Source: Marinobacterium sedimentorum (lineage in GTDB: Bacteria; Pseudomonadota; Gammaproteobacteria; Pseudomonadales; Balneatricaceae). Taken from it: DNA of 64,000 bases. The stretch covers positions 62,001 through 126,000 of the forward strand of contig NZ_JALDYX010000006.1 in assembly GCF_024267675.1 (NCBI RefSeq). Direction: 5' to 3'. Shown in pieces: positions 1 to 10,567 of the stretch. Positions within the stretch are counted from its first letter, which is position 1; every line of letters starts with the position of its first letter. Made by a program: the position numbers and the translations under genes. The notes beneath the pieces are model-generated. The model was not told the origin of the DNA. It searched no databases and saw only the letters and a program-made list of their open reading frames with translations.

Positions 1-1
1 G

Positions 2-1165
2 GACAACATCCTTGCTGGCAAAAGTGGTGCAGCTCCGATTGACCACTTCGACGCATCTGCGTTTGCGACACGCTTCTCTGCCCCGGTCAAGGGGTTCGAT
101 GTTAGCGAGTACATGAGTGTTAAAGACGCCCGCAAAATGGACCTGTTCATCCAGTACGGCATGGCAGCCGCGATTCAGGCGATCAATGACTCTGGTCTGG
201 AAGTGAACGACGAAAATTCGCACCGCATCGGTTGTGCGGTGGGCTCGGGCATCGGCGGCCTGTCGATGATCGAGAGAAACCACGATATTTTGAACGAAGG
301 CGGCCCACGCCGTATTTCTCCGTTTTTCGTGCCAGGCAGCATTATCAACATGATTGCCGGCAATCTGGCGATCAGGTACGGCCTGCGCGGCCCGAACATT
401 GCCATTACCACGGCCTGTACCACAGGCACACACAACATTGGTCATGCCATGCGCATGATTCAGTATGGTGATGCCGATGTGATGGTGGCCGGCGGTGCCG
501 AAATGGCCAATACCCCCCTGGGTATCGGTGGTTTTGCCGCCGCCCGTGCGCTTTCGACCCGTAATGATGATCCGACAGCGGCAAGCCGCCCCTGGGATCG
601 CGATCGTGACGGCTTCGTGCTGGGCGACGGCGCCGGTATTGTGGTACTGGAAGAGTACCAATGCGCCAAGGCGCGCGGTGCGCGGATCTATGCGGAAATC
701 GTGGGCTTTGGCATGAGTGATGATGCCTACCACATGACCGCGCCGCCCGAGTCCGGCGAAGGCGCTGCCCGGGCGATGGAAAATACGCTGCGTGACGCCG
801 GCATGAACCCGGATGAGCTGCACTACATCAATGCCCACGGCACCTCGACGCCGGCGGGGGATATGGCAGAGTCCAATGCCGCCAAGCGTGTGCTCGGCAG
901 TGCCGCCTCGGGGGTGCGAATGAGTTCCACCAAATCAATGGTTGGACATTTGCTGGGCGCAGCCGGTGCGGTGGAGGCAATTTTCTGCCTGTTGGCCATT
1001 CGTGACCAGGTGGCACCGCCCACCATCAACCTGGACAACCCGTCCGACGGTTGCGATCTCAATTATGTGCCCAAGGTGGCCCAGGAATGCCGGATAGACA
1101 CAGCGCTGTCCAATTCCTTCGGCTTTGGCGGCACCAACGGCACTCTTGCGTTTCGCAAGATTTGA
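2..1165 (+). CDS. fabF: 3-oxoacyl-ACP synthase II (KAS II), 5' end outside window
   Basis: This is the condensing enzyme that elongates acyl-ACP with malonyl-ACP in type II fatty acid synthesis in the cytoplasm. The reading frame is open from base 2, so the start lies upstream; only the first 20-30 residues of a roughly 410-residue protein appear to be missing. The thiolase-fold catalytic triad is visible: the nucleophilic Cys in [13 protein letters not shown], the first His in [11 protein letters not shown], and the second His with the conserved Lys in [15 protein letters not shown]; the C-terminal [10 protein letters not shown] is also typical. It lies 54 bp before pabC, the usual gammaproteobacterial arrangement. 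The internal Met at 113 is not the start. Confidence 0.96.
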   Translation, partial: DNILAGKSGAAPIDHFDASAFATRFSAPVKGFDVSEYMSVKDARKMDLFIQYGMAAAIQAINDSGLEVNDENSHRIGCAVGSGIGGLSMIERNHDILNEGGPRRISPFFVPGSIINMIAGNLAIRYGLRGPNIAITTACTTGTHNIGHAMRMIQYGDADVMVAGGAEMANTPLGIGGFAAARALSTRNDDPTAASRPWDRDRDGFVLGDGAGIVVLEEYQCAKARGARIYAEIVGFGMSDDAYHMTAPPESGEGAARAMENTLRDAGMNPDELHYINAHGTSTPAGDMAESNAAKRVLGSAASGVRMSSTKSMVGHLLGAAGAVEAIFCLLAIRDQVAPPTINLDNPSDGCDLNYVPKVAQECRIDTALSNSFGFGGTNGTLAFRKI

Positions 1166-1219
1166 TCCGCCGTCGTGCGTTCCTGTCCTGCGGGGCAGGG
1201 GCGCAGTCTGTGCCCGTCT

Positions 1220-2065
1220 ATGAATAAGTCTCCCTTCACTCTGATCAATGGCGTTCCGGCCGACTCAGTTACAGTAACCGACCGTGGCCTGGCCTACGGC
1301 GATGGCCTGTTCGAAACTGTGCAGTTGCGTGCGGGGCGCCCGCTTTTGCTGGATTTGCACCTGGAGCGCCTGCGCAGGGGGTGCGAACGTCTGGCGATCG
1401 ATGCCTCAACGCTGTTTGCCGACTTGCAGCATGATCTGGAGCGCCTCGCCAGTCTCTGTGCCATGCAGGACTTTGGTGTGCTCAAAATCCTGGTAACCCG
1501 CGGCGCCGGTGGGCGCGGTTATCTGCCCCAGGCCGGTATGGCGCCGACGCGCATTGTAATGCTCTCTGTTATGCCGGAGTATCCGCACAGTCCTGCTCAG
1601 GCTGGCGTGCGGGTGCGCTGGTGTGACATGACCCTGGCGCTGAGTCCTCGGCTGGCGGGTATCAAGCACCTCAACCGGCTGGAACAGGTGCTGGCGCGCA
1701 GTGAGTGGGGTGATCCTGAGATCCGCGAGGGCTTGTTGTGTGACAGCGAGGGCTTTGTGGTGGAGGGCACCATGAGCAACCTGCTCTGGGTCCGCGGCAC
1801 ACGTCTTTATGCGCCACTGCTGGATCGCTGTGGTGTGGCCGGTGTGGTGCGTACGCGCTTGCTGCAGCTGGCCGCCGCCGCCGGGATCGGAGTACTTGAA
1901 GGGCGCTTTGGTAAATCGGAACTTGAACAGGCGGACGAAGTCATGCTGTGTAACAGCCTGATTGATATCTGGCCGGTGGTCACACTGGACGCACACCACT
2001 GGTCGGTGGGTCCGGTTACTCGAGCGCTGCAATCGCTGCTAGCAAAGGATTATCTTGCGTGTTGA
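1220..2065 (+). CDS. pabC: aminodeoxychorismate lyase
   Basis: PLP-dependent fold-type IV enzyme that releases pyruvate from 4-amino-4-deoxychorismate to give p-aminobenzoate for folate synthesis. Family marks are TVTDRGLAYGDGLFETV near the N terminus, the PLP lysine in RLAGIKHLNRLEQVLAR, and EGTMSNLLWV. A GTG at 1175 in the same frame would add 15 residues unlike the family, so ATG 1220 (MNKSPFTLING) is preferred; this gives 281 residues, close to the usual 270. Its last 7 bases overlap mltG, suggesting translational coupling within the fabF-tatD cluster. Confidence 0.9.
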   Translation: MNKSPFTLINGVPADSVTVTDRGLAYGDGLFETVQLRAGRPLLLDLHLERLRRGCERLAIDASTLFADLQHDLERLASLCAMQDFGVLKILVTRGAGGRGYLPQAGMAPTRIVMLSVMPEYPHSPAQAGVRVRWCDMTLALSPRLAGIKHLNRLEQVLARSEWGDPEIREGLLCDSEGFVVEGTMSNLLWVRGTRLYAPLLDRCGVAGVVRTRLLQLAAAAGIGVLEGRFGKSELEQADEVMLCNSLIDIWPVVTLDAHHWSVGPVTRALQSLLAKDYLAC

Positions 2066-3093
2066 AAAAATCTATAAACCTGATGGCCGTCGGCGCCTTT
2101 CTGGTTCTGTTGCTGAGCGCCATCGCCTGGCAGCGTATCAATGCCTATGTCGACAGTCCGCTGCCGGTGGATGAGCCCCGCACGGTGCTGATCGAGCGGG
2201 GGCAGGGGTTCAACCAGATTGTTGCCGAGCTGGAGGCCGAAAATCTGGTGCAGCGGCCGATTTTCCTGCGGATTTATGCGCGTCTGCATGGCCTGGCGCA
2301 CCAGGTCAAAGCCGGTGAATATGAGCTGGAGCCGGGTCTGACGCTGCGTGCCCTGCTGCAGAAAATGATTGACGGAGATACGCTGCGTCATTTTTTCACC
2401 GTGGTGGAGGGTACCACCTTTGCGCAGTTGCGTGAGCAGCTGGAGGCCAATACAGTGCTGCTGCAGACCCTGAGTGAACTGGACGACAGCGAGGTCATGG
2501 CGCAGCTAGGGGAGCCGGAGAAACACCCGGAAGGCATGTTCCTGGCCGAGACCTACCAGTATCTGCGGGGCATGACGGACCTGGATCTGTTACGTCGCGC
2601 CCGCGCCTCGCTGGATGACGCCCTGGCACAGGCGTGGGAGAAGCGTGAGTCGGAGTTGCCCTATGATTCTGCGTACGAAGCCCTGACGATGGCCTCGATC
2701 ATTGAAAAGGAAACCGCCGTGCCGCAGGAGCGCCCGCGCATCAGCGGCGTCTTTGTGCGCCGATTACAGCAGGGCATGCGTCTGCAAACCGACCCAACGG
2801 TGATCTATGGCATGGGGGCTGAGTACAAGGGCAATCTGCGCCGTTCCGATCTGCTGAAGAAAACGCCCTATAACACCTATGTGATCGAGGGGCTGCCGCC
2901 GACGCCAATCGCCATGGTCGGTAAAGACGCCATCGAAGCTGCACTCAATCCTGAAACCGGTCCCTGGCTGTTTTTTGTGGCCAAGGGTGACGGCAGTCAC
3001 CATTTCTCGGCCCATCTGTCGGAGCATAATTCCGCCGTGCGGCGTTATCAGCTGCAACGGCGCGAAGACTATCGTTCGACGCCGGAGGGCTGA
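2059..3093 (+). CDS. mltG: endolytic murein transglycosylase
   Basis: YceG/MltG inner-membrane lytic transglycosylase thought to release nascent glycan strands from the membrane during peptidoglycan synthesis. The 344-residue protein has one N-terminal membrane anchor (about residues 8-26), a LysM-like region, then the YceG catalytic domain with the essential Glu in ASIIEKETAVPQERPRI and the block LQTDPTVIYGMG; LPPTPIAMVGKDAIEAALNP near the end is also diagnostic. The start is GTG, overlapping the end of pabC. tmk follows after 3 bp. The pabC-mltG-tmk order is widely conserved in gammaproteobacteria. Confidence 0.93.
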   Translation: MLKKSINLMAVGAFLVLLLSAIAWQRINAYVDSPLPVDEPRTVLIERGQGFNQIVAELEAENLVQRPIFLRIYARLHGLAHQVKAGEYELEPGLTLRALLQKMIDGDTLRHFFTVVEGTTFAQLREQLEANTVLLQTLSELDDSEVMAQLGEPEKHPEGMFLAETYQYLRGMTDLDLLRRARASLDDALAQAWEKRESELPYDSAYEALTMASIIEKETAVPQERPRISGVFVRRLQQGMRLQTDPTVIYGMGAEYKGNLRRSDLLKKTPYNTYVIEGLPPTPIAMVGKDAIEAALNPETGPWLFFVAKGDGSHHFSAHLSEHNSAVRRYQLQRREDYRSTPEG

Positions 3094-4741
<1,648 letters not shown>

Positions 4742-4763
4742 AACTGAGTGGGAGCTTAGCTCG

Positions 4764-5114
4764 ATGTCCTTAGTGCCACGCATCAGTCATGGTATTTTGT
4801 CCTTGGCCATAGAAACCAAGGAAGATCTGTACAAGGCCTTTATGCCGTTTGTTACCAATGGGGGCCTGTTTATTCCGACGCCCAGGGCCTACCAGCTCGG
4901 TGAGGAAGTTTTCATGCTGTTGAGCCTGATGCAAGAACCGGACAAGCTGCCGGTCACCGGCAAGGTTATCTGGGTCACGCCCAGGGTCGCTCAGGGTGGG
5001 CGTGTGCCGGGCATCGGCATACAGCTGTCTCCGGACGATAATACCCTTGTGCGTAAGGTCGAAACCTACCTCGCCGGTACTCTCAATTCCGGGCGCCGCA
5101 CGCACTCCCTGTAA
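4764..5114 (+). CDS. pilZ: PilZ domain protein
   Basis: A 116-residue PilZ protein of the type that lies between holB and tatD in Pseudomonas and relatives, where it is needed for type IV pilus assembly. The N terminus (GILSLAIETKEDLYKAFMPF) and the PTPRAYQLGEEVFMLLSLM segment match that subfamily. The RxxxR and D/NxSxxG c-di-GMP binding motifs are not evident, as in Pseudomonas PilZ itself, which does not bind the nucleotide. There are 22 bp between holB and this start and 29 bp to tatD. No other pilus gene is in the window. Confidence 0.88.
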   Translation: MSLVPRISHGILSLAIETKEDLYKAFMPFVTNGGLFIPTPRAYQLGEEVFMLLSLMQEPDKLPVTGKVIWVTPRVAQGGRVPGIGIQLSPDDNTLVRKVETYLAGTLNSGRRTHSL

Positions 5115-5143
5115 ACCATTTTCTCCCGAGCTTATTTCGTCTG

Positions 5144-5920
5144 ATGTTTATTGATTCACACTGTCACCTCGACAAGATCGACCTTGCTCCTTACAACAAT
5201 GATTTTGATGCCATGCTGGCGGCCACCCGCGCCAGCCAGGTCGGTACGCTGCTCAGCGTTTCGGTCAGCATGCAGGACTTCCCCGCGCTCTATAAAAGTA
5301 TCGAGCCCTACGATGGCATATACGCCTCAGTAGGGGTGCATCCGCTGCATTCCGATGAAGGTCTGGTCGAGGTTGACGCCCTGGTGCGAGAGGCGGCGCG
5401 GGCCAAGGTCATTGCCATCGGTGAATCCGGTCTGGATTACTTTTACAGCGCGGAATCCGCCGCGCTGCAAAAGGCGAGTTTTGTGAATCATCTGCAGGCG
5501 AGCACGCAGACCGGGCTGCCGTTGATCGTGCATACCCGGGATGCCCGGGCGGATACCCTGGCACTCATCGAACAGCACGGCGACCCTGACGTGGCCGGGG
5601 TGCTGCACTGCTTTACCGAAAGCTGGGAAATGGCAGCGGCGGCGATGGAGATGAATTACTTCATTTCATTTTCCGGCATAGTCACTTTTCGCAATGCCGC
5701 TGAGTTGCGTGACGTAGTGCGAAAAATGCCGCTGGAGCGTCTGCTGATCGAAACCGATTCGCCTTATCTGGCGCCGGTGCCGCACCGTGGCAAAAAGAAT
5801 GAGCCGCGCTTTGTGTGCGAAGTGGCGCGCTGCATTGCTGATATAAGGGGCGTATCGGTGGAAGAAATTGCCGCCGCCTCGAGTGAAAACTTTTATCGGC
5901 TGTTTCGTCGCGCCGCCTGA
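5144..5920 (+). CDS. tatD: TatD family metal-dependent DNase
   Basis: A 258-residue TIM-barrel metal hydrolase of the TatD/YcfH family, with 3'-5' exonuclease or deoxyribonuclease activity known in relatives. Metal-binding motifs are all visible: FIDSHCHLD at the start, the Glu in IGESGLDYFY, HTRDA, GVLHCFTES, and the Asp in IETDSPYLAPVPHRGKKNEP. The position after holB and pilZ is that of YcfH-type proteins rather than of the gene next to tatABC, so the symbol follows family usage only. It closes the fabF cluster; about 220 bp without a gene follow. Confidence 0.9.
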   Translation: MFIDSHCHLDKIDLAPYNNDFDAMLAATRASQVGTLLSVSVSMQDFPALYKSIEPYDGIYASVGVHPLHSDEGLVEVDALVREAARAKVIAIGESGLDYFYSAESAALQKASFVNHLQASTQTGLPLIVHTRDARADTLALIEQHGDPDVAGVLHCFTESWEMAAAAMEMNYFISFSGIVTFRNAAELRDVVRKMPLERLLIETDSPYLAPVPHRGKKNEPRFVCEVARCIADIRGVSVEEIAAASSENFYRLFRRAA

Positions 5921-6138
5921 GTTTCATTCTCCGGTCGTGCGGTCTTTGCACTGTTTTACAGGGTGAGCACTGCGGATGTTGCAAGTGCAGTATCGCAGCC
6001 TTATTTGAGTCTGTTCAGGCTCCCATCGTGGTTTGTCATCAAAGAGTCGGCTAGCGAACTTACATTACCCATCGGACTTTGGTACTAGTAGAGTTATACC
6101 AGGCTTTACTATTCCTGCATTCCAGATGGGAGCTCCAG

Positions 6139-7239
6139 ATGAGAAGACCAGTACGAATTGCCGTTACCGGTGCGGCGGGCAGCATTGCGAATAATTTGTT
6201 GTTCAAGATTGCTGCCGGTGAAATGATGGGCAAGGATCAGCCGGTCATTTTGCAACTGATCGAAGTACCCCAGGCGATGGAAGCGCTGCGCGGTATTGCG
6301 ATGGAGTTGGAGGATTGCGCCTATTCGCTGCTCCATACCATTACACTGCATGACAATGTCGAAGATGGCTTCAAGAACACCCATTTTGCGTTGCTCATCG
6401 GTGCCAGGCCGCGGGGTCCTGGCATGGAGCGTAGTGACTTGCTGGAAGTTAACGCCGAGATCTTTTCCCGCCAGGGGCGGGCGCTGAATAAGGTCGCCAA
6501 CCGTGATGTGAAAGTGCTGGTCGTGGGCAATCCGGCCAATACCAATGCCCTGATCGCAAGCCGCAACGCTCCGGATCTGAGTCCGTCACAGTTCACCTCG
6601 CTGACGCGTCTTGATCAGAACCGTGCCCGCGGCATCCTGGCCAATCATACCGGCGCCAGCCCACGGGATATTCGCCGTGTCGTGATCTGGGGTAACCATT
6701 CTCCGACCCAGTACCCGGATCTGCATCAGGCGACCGTTCTGGATCGCGCCGCCATGGATCAGATCAGCTTCGACTGGTACACCGATGAATATATCCCCAA
6801 AATTCAGTTTCGAGGTGGCGAGATTATCAAGGCTCGTGGCCAGTCCAGCGCAGCCTCGGCGGCGCAAGGTATCGTCGATCACATGCGTGACTGGGTTCTG
6901 GGAACCGAAAGCGGCGAGTTTGTCAGCATGGGTATTGTCAGTGATGGCAGCTATGGCATCGAGAAAGGCATTTTCTACTCCTTCCCTGTGCGTTGTGACT
7001 ACGGCCGCTACCAGATCGTGCAGGGGCTCGAAATCAACGAGTTTAGCCGTGCGCGCATGAGCGCTACCGAAGTCGAGTTGCTGGAAGAAAAGGCCATGGT
7101 GGAGCATCTTTTGCCCAGCGAAACTGCAGCATCACACGAGAATTTGAATATCTGCCTGCGCTCAGGCGTGACCCTGTACGCCGATGGTACAGGGCCGGAC
7201 GGTGCGAGCAAATACCTCACCACTAACCGAATTGGATGA
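6139..7239 (+). CDS. mdh: malate dehydrogenase (NAD-dependent, type 2, divergent)
   Basis: Oxidises malate to oxaloacetate in the TCA cycle. The protein matches the cytosolic-type MDH group: [15 protein letters not shown] substrate Arg region ([16 protein letters not shown]), [11 protein letters not shown], the Asp in [14 protein letters not shown] and the catalytic His in [15 protein letters not shown] 6139 is preceded by GGGAG and gives 366 residues, about 35 longer than usual, the excess being C-terminal (after residue 330). Two oddities: the dinucleotide-binding glycine motif reads GAAGSIANN rather than GAAGQIGYS, so the third Gly is Ala, and RLDHNRA has become RLDQNRA. It is monocistronic, ended by a strong terminator. 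Confidence 0.85.
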   Translation: MRRPVRIAVTGAAGSIANNLLFKIAAGEMMGKDQPVILQLIEVPQAMEALRGIAMELEDCAYSLLHTITLHDNVEDGFKNTHFALLIGARPRGPGMERSDLLEVNAEIFSRQGRALNKVANRDVKVLVVGNPANTNALIASRNAPDLSPSQFTSLTRLDQNRARGILANHTGASPRDIRRVVIWGNHSPTQYPDLHQATVLDRAAMDQISFDWYTDEYIPKIQFRGGEIIKARGQSSAASAAQGIVDHMRDWVLGTESGEFVSMGIVSDGSYGIEKGIFYSFPVRCDYGRYQIVQGLEINEFSRARMSATEVELLEEKAMVEHLLPSETAASHENLNICLRSGVTLYADGTGPDGASKYLTTNRIG

Positions 7240-7274
7240 GGTAAGGGTTCCGTCAGCGCTGCTAGCCTGATACG

Positions 7275-7324
7275 CAAAAGCGCTCGCCTGGTGCTCGTAG
7301 AGTAAGAGGCGGGCGCTTTTTTTG
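7275..7324 (+). terminator. Rho-independent terminator of mdh
   Basis: An 11-bp stem (AGCGCTCGCCT pairing with AGGCGGGCGCT, one G-T pair) around a short loop is followed by a run of seven T. It lies 36 bp after the mdh stop codon. Confidence 0.85.
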
Positions 7325-7454
7325 TAGGCTGGCATGAGGTGCACACAAAAAAGGGTCATTAGTCAGGGTGGCGCAGAAGGAGTACTGTAAGACCTTCGCG
7401 CAGGGTGCAGGATTCCTTCCATGCGACTGCGCATTTACAAGATCAGGGACATCC

Positions 7455-8105
7455 ATGTCTGCGTTGCGCGTGCGATACCAAACTATGGAGTTTGGTGGTG
7501 TAGATATCCATATCCGTTCCCTGCGAGATAACCAGCAGTTTCTTGATGTTGACCAGGTGGCTGCAAATCTGGGCATTTCATCAGCCTCCTGGCCGTTGTT
7601 TGGTATTGTCTGGCCGTCTGGTCAGGTACTGGCTCACCTTATGTTTGAATATGAAATCGCCGGCAAGCGCATTCTGGAGGTGGGCTGCGGTATCGGGCTG
7701 GCCAGTCTGGTGCTGAATCACCGTCAGGCGGATATAACCGCAACCGATTATCATCCCGAGGTGGCGGCTTTTCTCAGTGCCAATGTTCTGTTGAATGCAG
7801 GGCGCAGCATCCCCTTTGTGCGCACCGGGTGGGGTGATCCGCAGTCGCTGCTGGGTGAGTTTGATCTGATCGTCGGTAGCGATCTTCTGTATGAGCATGA
7901 GCATGTGGATATGCTGGCTGGCTTTATAGATCAGCATGCCGCGACCAGCTGTGCCGTGGTGTTGGTGGACCCCGGTCGTGGCAATCATGCCCGCTTTAGC
8001 AGGAAAATGATCAGCCTGGGCTACAGTCACAGCCAGGCGGCACCGGTGTCAGTCGACTATCTGTCCCAGCCGTTTCGTGGTCAGGTGTTGAGTTATCAAC
8101 GTTAG
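7455..8105 (+). CDS. class I SAM-dependent methyltransferase (METTL21/ nicotinamide N-methyltransferase-like)
   Basis: A 216-residue protein with a Rossmann SAM-binding fold: motif I is ILEVGCGIGLASLVL, motif II TATDYHPEVAAFLSANV, and post-motif FDLIVGSDLLYEHEHV. The DLLY block and the preceding WPSGQVLAHL resemble protein lysine methyltransferases of the METTL21/FAM86 type, a grouping based on motif resemblance only; the substrate is unknown. ATG 7455 (MSALRVRYQ) has AGGGA 7 bp upstream and is preferred to an in-frame start at 7368. Neighbours give no clue to its target. Confidence 0.75.
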   Translation: MSALRVRYQTMEFGGVDIHIRSLRDNQQFLDVDQVAANLGISSASWPLFGIVWPSGQVLAHLMFEYEIAGKRILEVGCGIGLASLVLNHRQADITATDYHPEVAAFLSANVLLNAGRSIPFVRTGWGDPQSLLGEFDLIVGSDLLYEHEHVDMLAGFIDQHAATSCAVVLVDPGRGNHARFSRKMISLGYSHSQAAPVSVDYLSQPFRGQVLSYQR

Positions 8106-8208
8106 GCCCGCAGCCTCCTGAGGTCAGCTTTGCACTTGGGCCTGTTGTCATCGGACACGGACGACTAAAGTTGTAGTAGTCAGAAACCCCGAGAGGCGGG
8201 AGGCAACA

Positions 8209-9243
8209 ATGATCTTTGAGCAGGTTGCAACAGGCGGGTGTCAGTCCTATCTGGTGGGCTGTAGCGACACCTGTTCGGCGGTACTGATCGACCCCGAAAT
8301 CAGCCAGGTTGATCGTTATCTCGCGATTGCCGCCCGGGACGGGCTGCGCATTCATTATGTGATTGATACGCATACTCACGCCGATCATTTTTCAGCTACC
8401 CAGGCGCTGGCGAAAAGGCTGGAGGTACCGGTGGTGATGCACCGTGACAGTCCGGCGCCCTTTGTCGATTTGCGCCTGCAGGATGCCGATCTGTTGCGCG
8501 TCGGCAATCTGCGTCTGCAGGCGCGGCATACACCGGGCCATACCCGTGATTCCATGTGCCTGTTGCTGAATGACCGGATTTTTACCGGCGATACACTGCT
8601 GATCGGTGGCACTGGCCGGACCGATCTGCCGTCGGGTGATGCTGGGGCGCTCTATGACAGCCTGTTCATCGGAATTCTCAAGCTTGATCCAGCTCTGCGG
8701 GTATTCCCGGCCCACGACTACAAACAACGTGGCTCAAGCACCCTGGCCGAGGAACTGGCCACCAATCCCAGGCTGCAGAATACGGATCGCGAAGGCTTTA
8801 TTGCCATGATGGAGCACCTCGATCTGGGCGCGCCGACGCACCTGACCGAAGCCCTGAGGATCAATATGAGTGGCGGCAAGAGCGTGGCACAGTTGCTGGG
8901 GGAGGCGGCGGCAAAAACCCCCTTTGTCTCGCTGGTCGACTTGAAGGCCCGGATTGGCGACGGCAGCGATGATCTGATTGTGCTGGATGTGCGCGAACGC
9001 GAGGCCTTTGATGCCGGGCATGTACCGGGGGCGTTCAATCTGCCGCGTGGACAGTTGGAACTCAGGGTCAATGATGTGCTGCCTGATCCGACCCGCCGCA
9101 TTGTAACCCTGTGCCAGTTCGGCAAGATCTCCACACTGGCGGCGGTTAGCCTGCGCGAGCTCGGATTTCTGCGCACCTCGGCGCTGGATGGCGGCATGGT
9201 CGCCTGGCAGGAGGCGGGCTATCCGCTGGAGAAAACAGGCTGA
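8209..9243 (+). CDS. metallo-beta-lactamase / rhodanese fusion, persulfide dioxygenase-like
   Basis: Residues 1-230 form an ETHE1-type metallo-beta-lactamase domain: THTHADHFS (metal HxHxDH), HTPGHTRDS, FTGDTLLIGGTGRTDLPSGD, and the C-terminal metal His in FPAHDYKQRG. Residues 245-340 are a rhodanese domain with the active Cys in VTLCQFGKIS and a C-terminal GGMVAWQEAGYP. Such fusions oxidise glutathione persulfide to sulfite and shuttle the sulfane sulfur. The rhodanese loop lacks the usual C-x-x-G-x-R Arg, having Lys instead. A purine-rich GAGAGGCGGGAGG just before the ATG gives a strong ribosome binding site. A sulfide-detoxification role is inferred from the family. Confidence 0.85.
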   Translation: MIFEQVATGGCQSYLVGCSDTCSAVLIDPEISQVDRYLAIAARDGLRIHYVIDTHTHADHFSATQALAKRLEVPVVMHRDSPAPFVDLRLQDADLLRVGNLRLQARHTPGHTRDSMCLLLNDRIFTGDTLLIGGTGRTDLPSGDAGALYDSLFIGILKLDPALRVFPAHDYKQRGSSTLAEELATNPRLQNTDREGFIAMMEHLDLGAPTHLTEALRINMSGGKSVAQLLGEAAAKTPFVSLVDLKARIGDGSDDLIVLDVREREAFDAGHVPGAFNLPRGQLELRVNDVLPDPTRRIVTLCQFGKISTLAAVSLRELGFLRTSALDGGMVAWQEAGYPLEKTG

Positions 9244-9321
9244 AAAATTGACTGTTCGGCCACGGTTGAGGCTGGCTGAAAATGACTGAGGGCAGTCGTG
9301 GGCGATTGAGGAGAAGCGGGG

Positions 9322-10062
9322 ATGAACATTGTTATTGCCTGCGTGTGGGCGTTATCGCTCTGCGGGGCAGTGCAGGCACAGACCTTTAAATCCGGCCCGC
9401 AAGGCGCTGATCTAGTGGAGCTTTATACTTCGGAGGGGTGTAGCAGTTGCCCTCCGGCCGATGCCTGGCTGCGGTCATTGGTCGGTGATCCCAGGCTGTT
9501 CCGCAGCTTGTTCCCGGTGGCCTTTCACGTCGATTACTGGAATCGGCTGGGTTGGTCGGATCGCTTTTCGTCCGCACGTTATACCGAGCGCCAGCGCACC
9601 TATGTGCAGCAGGGTCATGTCAGTCAAGTGTACACGCCTGGGCTGGTGGTGAATGGGCGGGAGTGGCGCGGCTGGCTGCAGGGGCAGCGGCGCTGGCAGG
9701 TGGCGCCGGTGACGGCCGGGGCCCTGGCGCTTGATTATCAGGCGGGTCGGCTGGATGCGCGTTACAGTGCCGGTATCGCTAAGGCCGGCAAGCGGGGTAA
9801 AAACACGCTGCATCTGGTGCGCCTGGGCATGGGGTTGCAGACCGAGGTCGGGGCGGGTGAGAACAAAGGGCGCAGTCTTTCCCATGACTTTGTGGTGCTC
9901 GATTATCATCGGTTTGAGTCAGGCAGTGGCGACTGGTCACTGGATCTGGGTGCCATGCCTGATCAGGGGCAGAGCCGTTCCGCGCTGGTGGCCTGGGTGA
10001 GCCAAGACTCGGACCTGCGACCGTTGCAGGTGATCGGTGGTTATATTGAGGCTGGTCTGTAA
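9322..10062 (+). CDS. DUF1223 family periplasmic thioredoxin-like protein
   Basis: A 246-residue exported protein: residues 1-19 (NIVIACVWALSLCGAVQAQ) form a signal peptide ending in VQA. The mature N terminus has VELYTSEGCSSCPPADAWL, the DUF1223 signature with a CxxC pair in a thioredoxin-like context, followed by FHVDYWNRLGWSDRFSS and YTPGLVVNGREW. The function of the family is not established; a periplasmic thiol role is suggested by the CxxC. It lies 78 bp after the MBL-rhodanese gene on the same strand and 40 bp before yjbQ. Confidence 0.85.
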   Translation: MNIVIACVWALSLCGAVQAQTFKSGPQGADLVELYTSEGCSSCPPADAWLRSLVGDPRLFRSLFPVAFHVDYWNRLGWSDRFSSARYTERQRTYVQQGHVSQVYTPGLVVNGREWRGWLQGQRRWQVAPVTAGALALDYQAGRLDARYSAGIAKAGKRGKNTLHLVRLGMGLQTEVGAGENKGRSLSHDFVVLDYHRFESGSGDWSLDLGAMPDQGQSRSALVAWVSQDSDLRPLQVIGGYIEAGL

Positions 10063-10102
10063 CAGGATCTAAGTGCGCTTTCTCTTTTAAACAGGAATAA
10101 CG

Positions 10103-10522
10103 ATGTGGATTCAGCGGGAAGTACGGCTGCGACCCCGTGAGCGTGGCTTTCATCTGATCACCGACGAAATAGTGCGTGAGCTGCCTGAGCTTGGTCGCCT
10201 GCGGGTGGGGCTGTTGCATCTGTTTATCAGGCACAGCTCCGCGTCGCTGACGCTCAACGAGAATGCGGATCCCAGTGTGCGGCGGGACTTCGAGCAGTTT
10301 TTTAGCCGTCTGGTACCGGAAAATGCTGCATGGTGTACGCATCTGGACGAAGGCCCGGATGACCTTCCGGCCCATGTAAAAGCCAGCCTGCTCGGATCGA
10401 GCCTGAGTATCCCCGTGACGGATGGGCACTTAACACTGGGCATCTGGCAGGGCATTTATCTGGGCGAGCACAGAAATCAGGGCGGCGGTCGCTGTATCCT
10501 TGTTACCCTGCAGGGCGAATAG
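10103..10522 (+). CDS. yjbQ: YjbQ/UPF0047 family protein
   Basis: A 139-residue single-domain protein of the UPF0047 family (secondary thiamine-phosphate synthase activity is reported for E. coli YjbQ). The conserved core is evident: HSSASLTLNENADPSVRRD, then the metal-site-like THLDEGPDDLPAHVKASLLGSS, and LGIWQGIYLGEHRNQGGGR. Length is typical. ATG 10103 is preceded by AGGAATAACG. The neighbouring DUF1223 and MBL genes share its direction; co-transcription is possible but unproven. Confidence 0.9.
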   Translation: MWIQREVRLRPRERGFHLITDEIVRELPELGRLRVGLLHLFIRHSSASLTLNENADPSVRRDFEQFFSRLVPENAAWCTHLDEGPDDLPAHVKASLLGSSLSIPVTDGHLTLGIWQGIYLGEHRNQGGGRCILVTLQGE

Positions 10523-10567
10523 GTAGCAGACCGTCGTTTGGCAATGGCCACCGGCGATGACCGGTTA

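Noticed and set aside
1175..1219. Longer start for pabC at GTG 1175
   Set aside because: The 15 extra residues have no family similarity.
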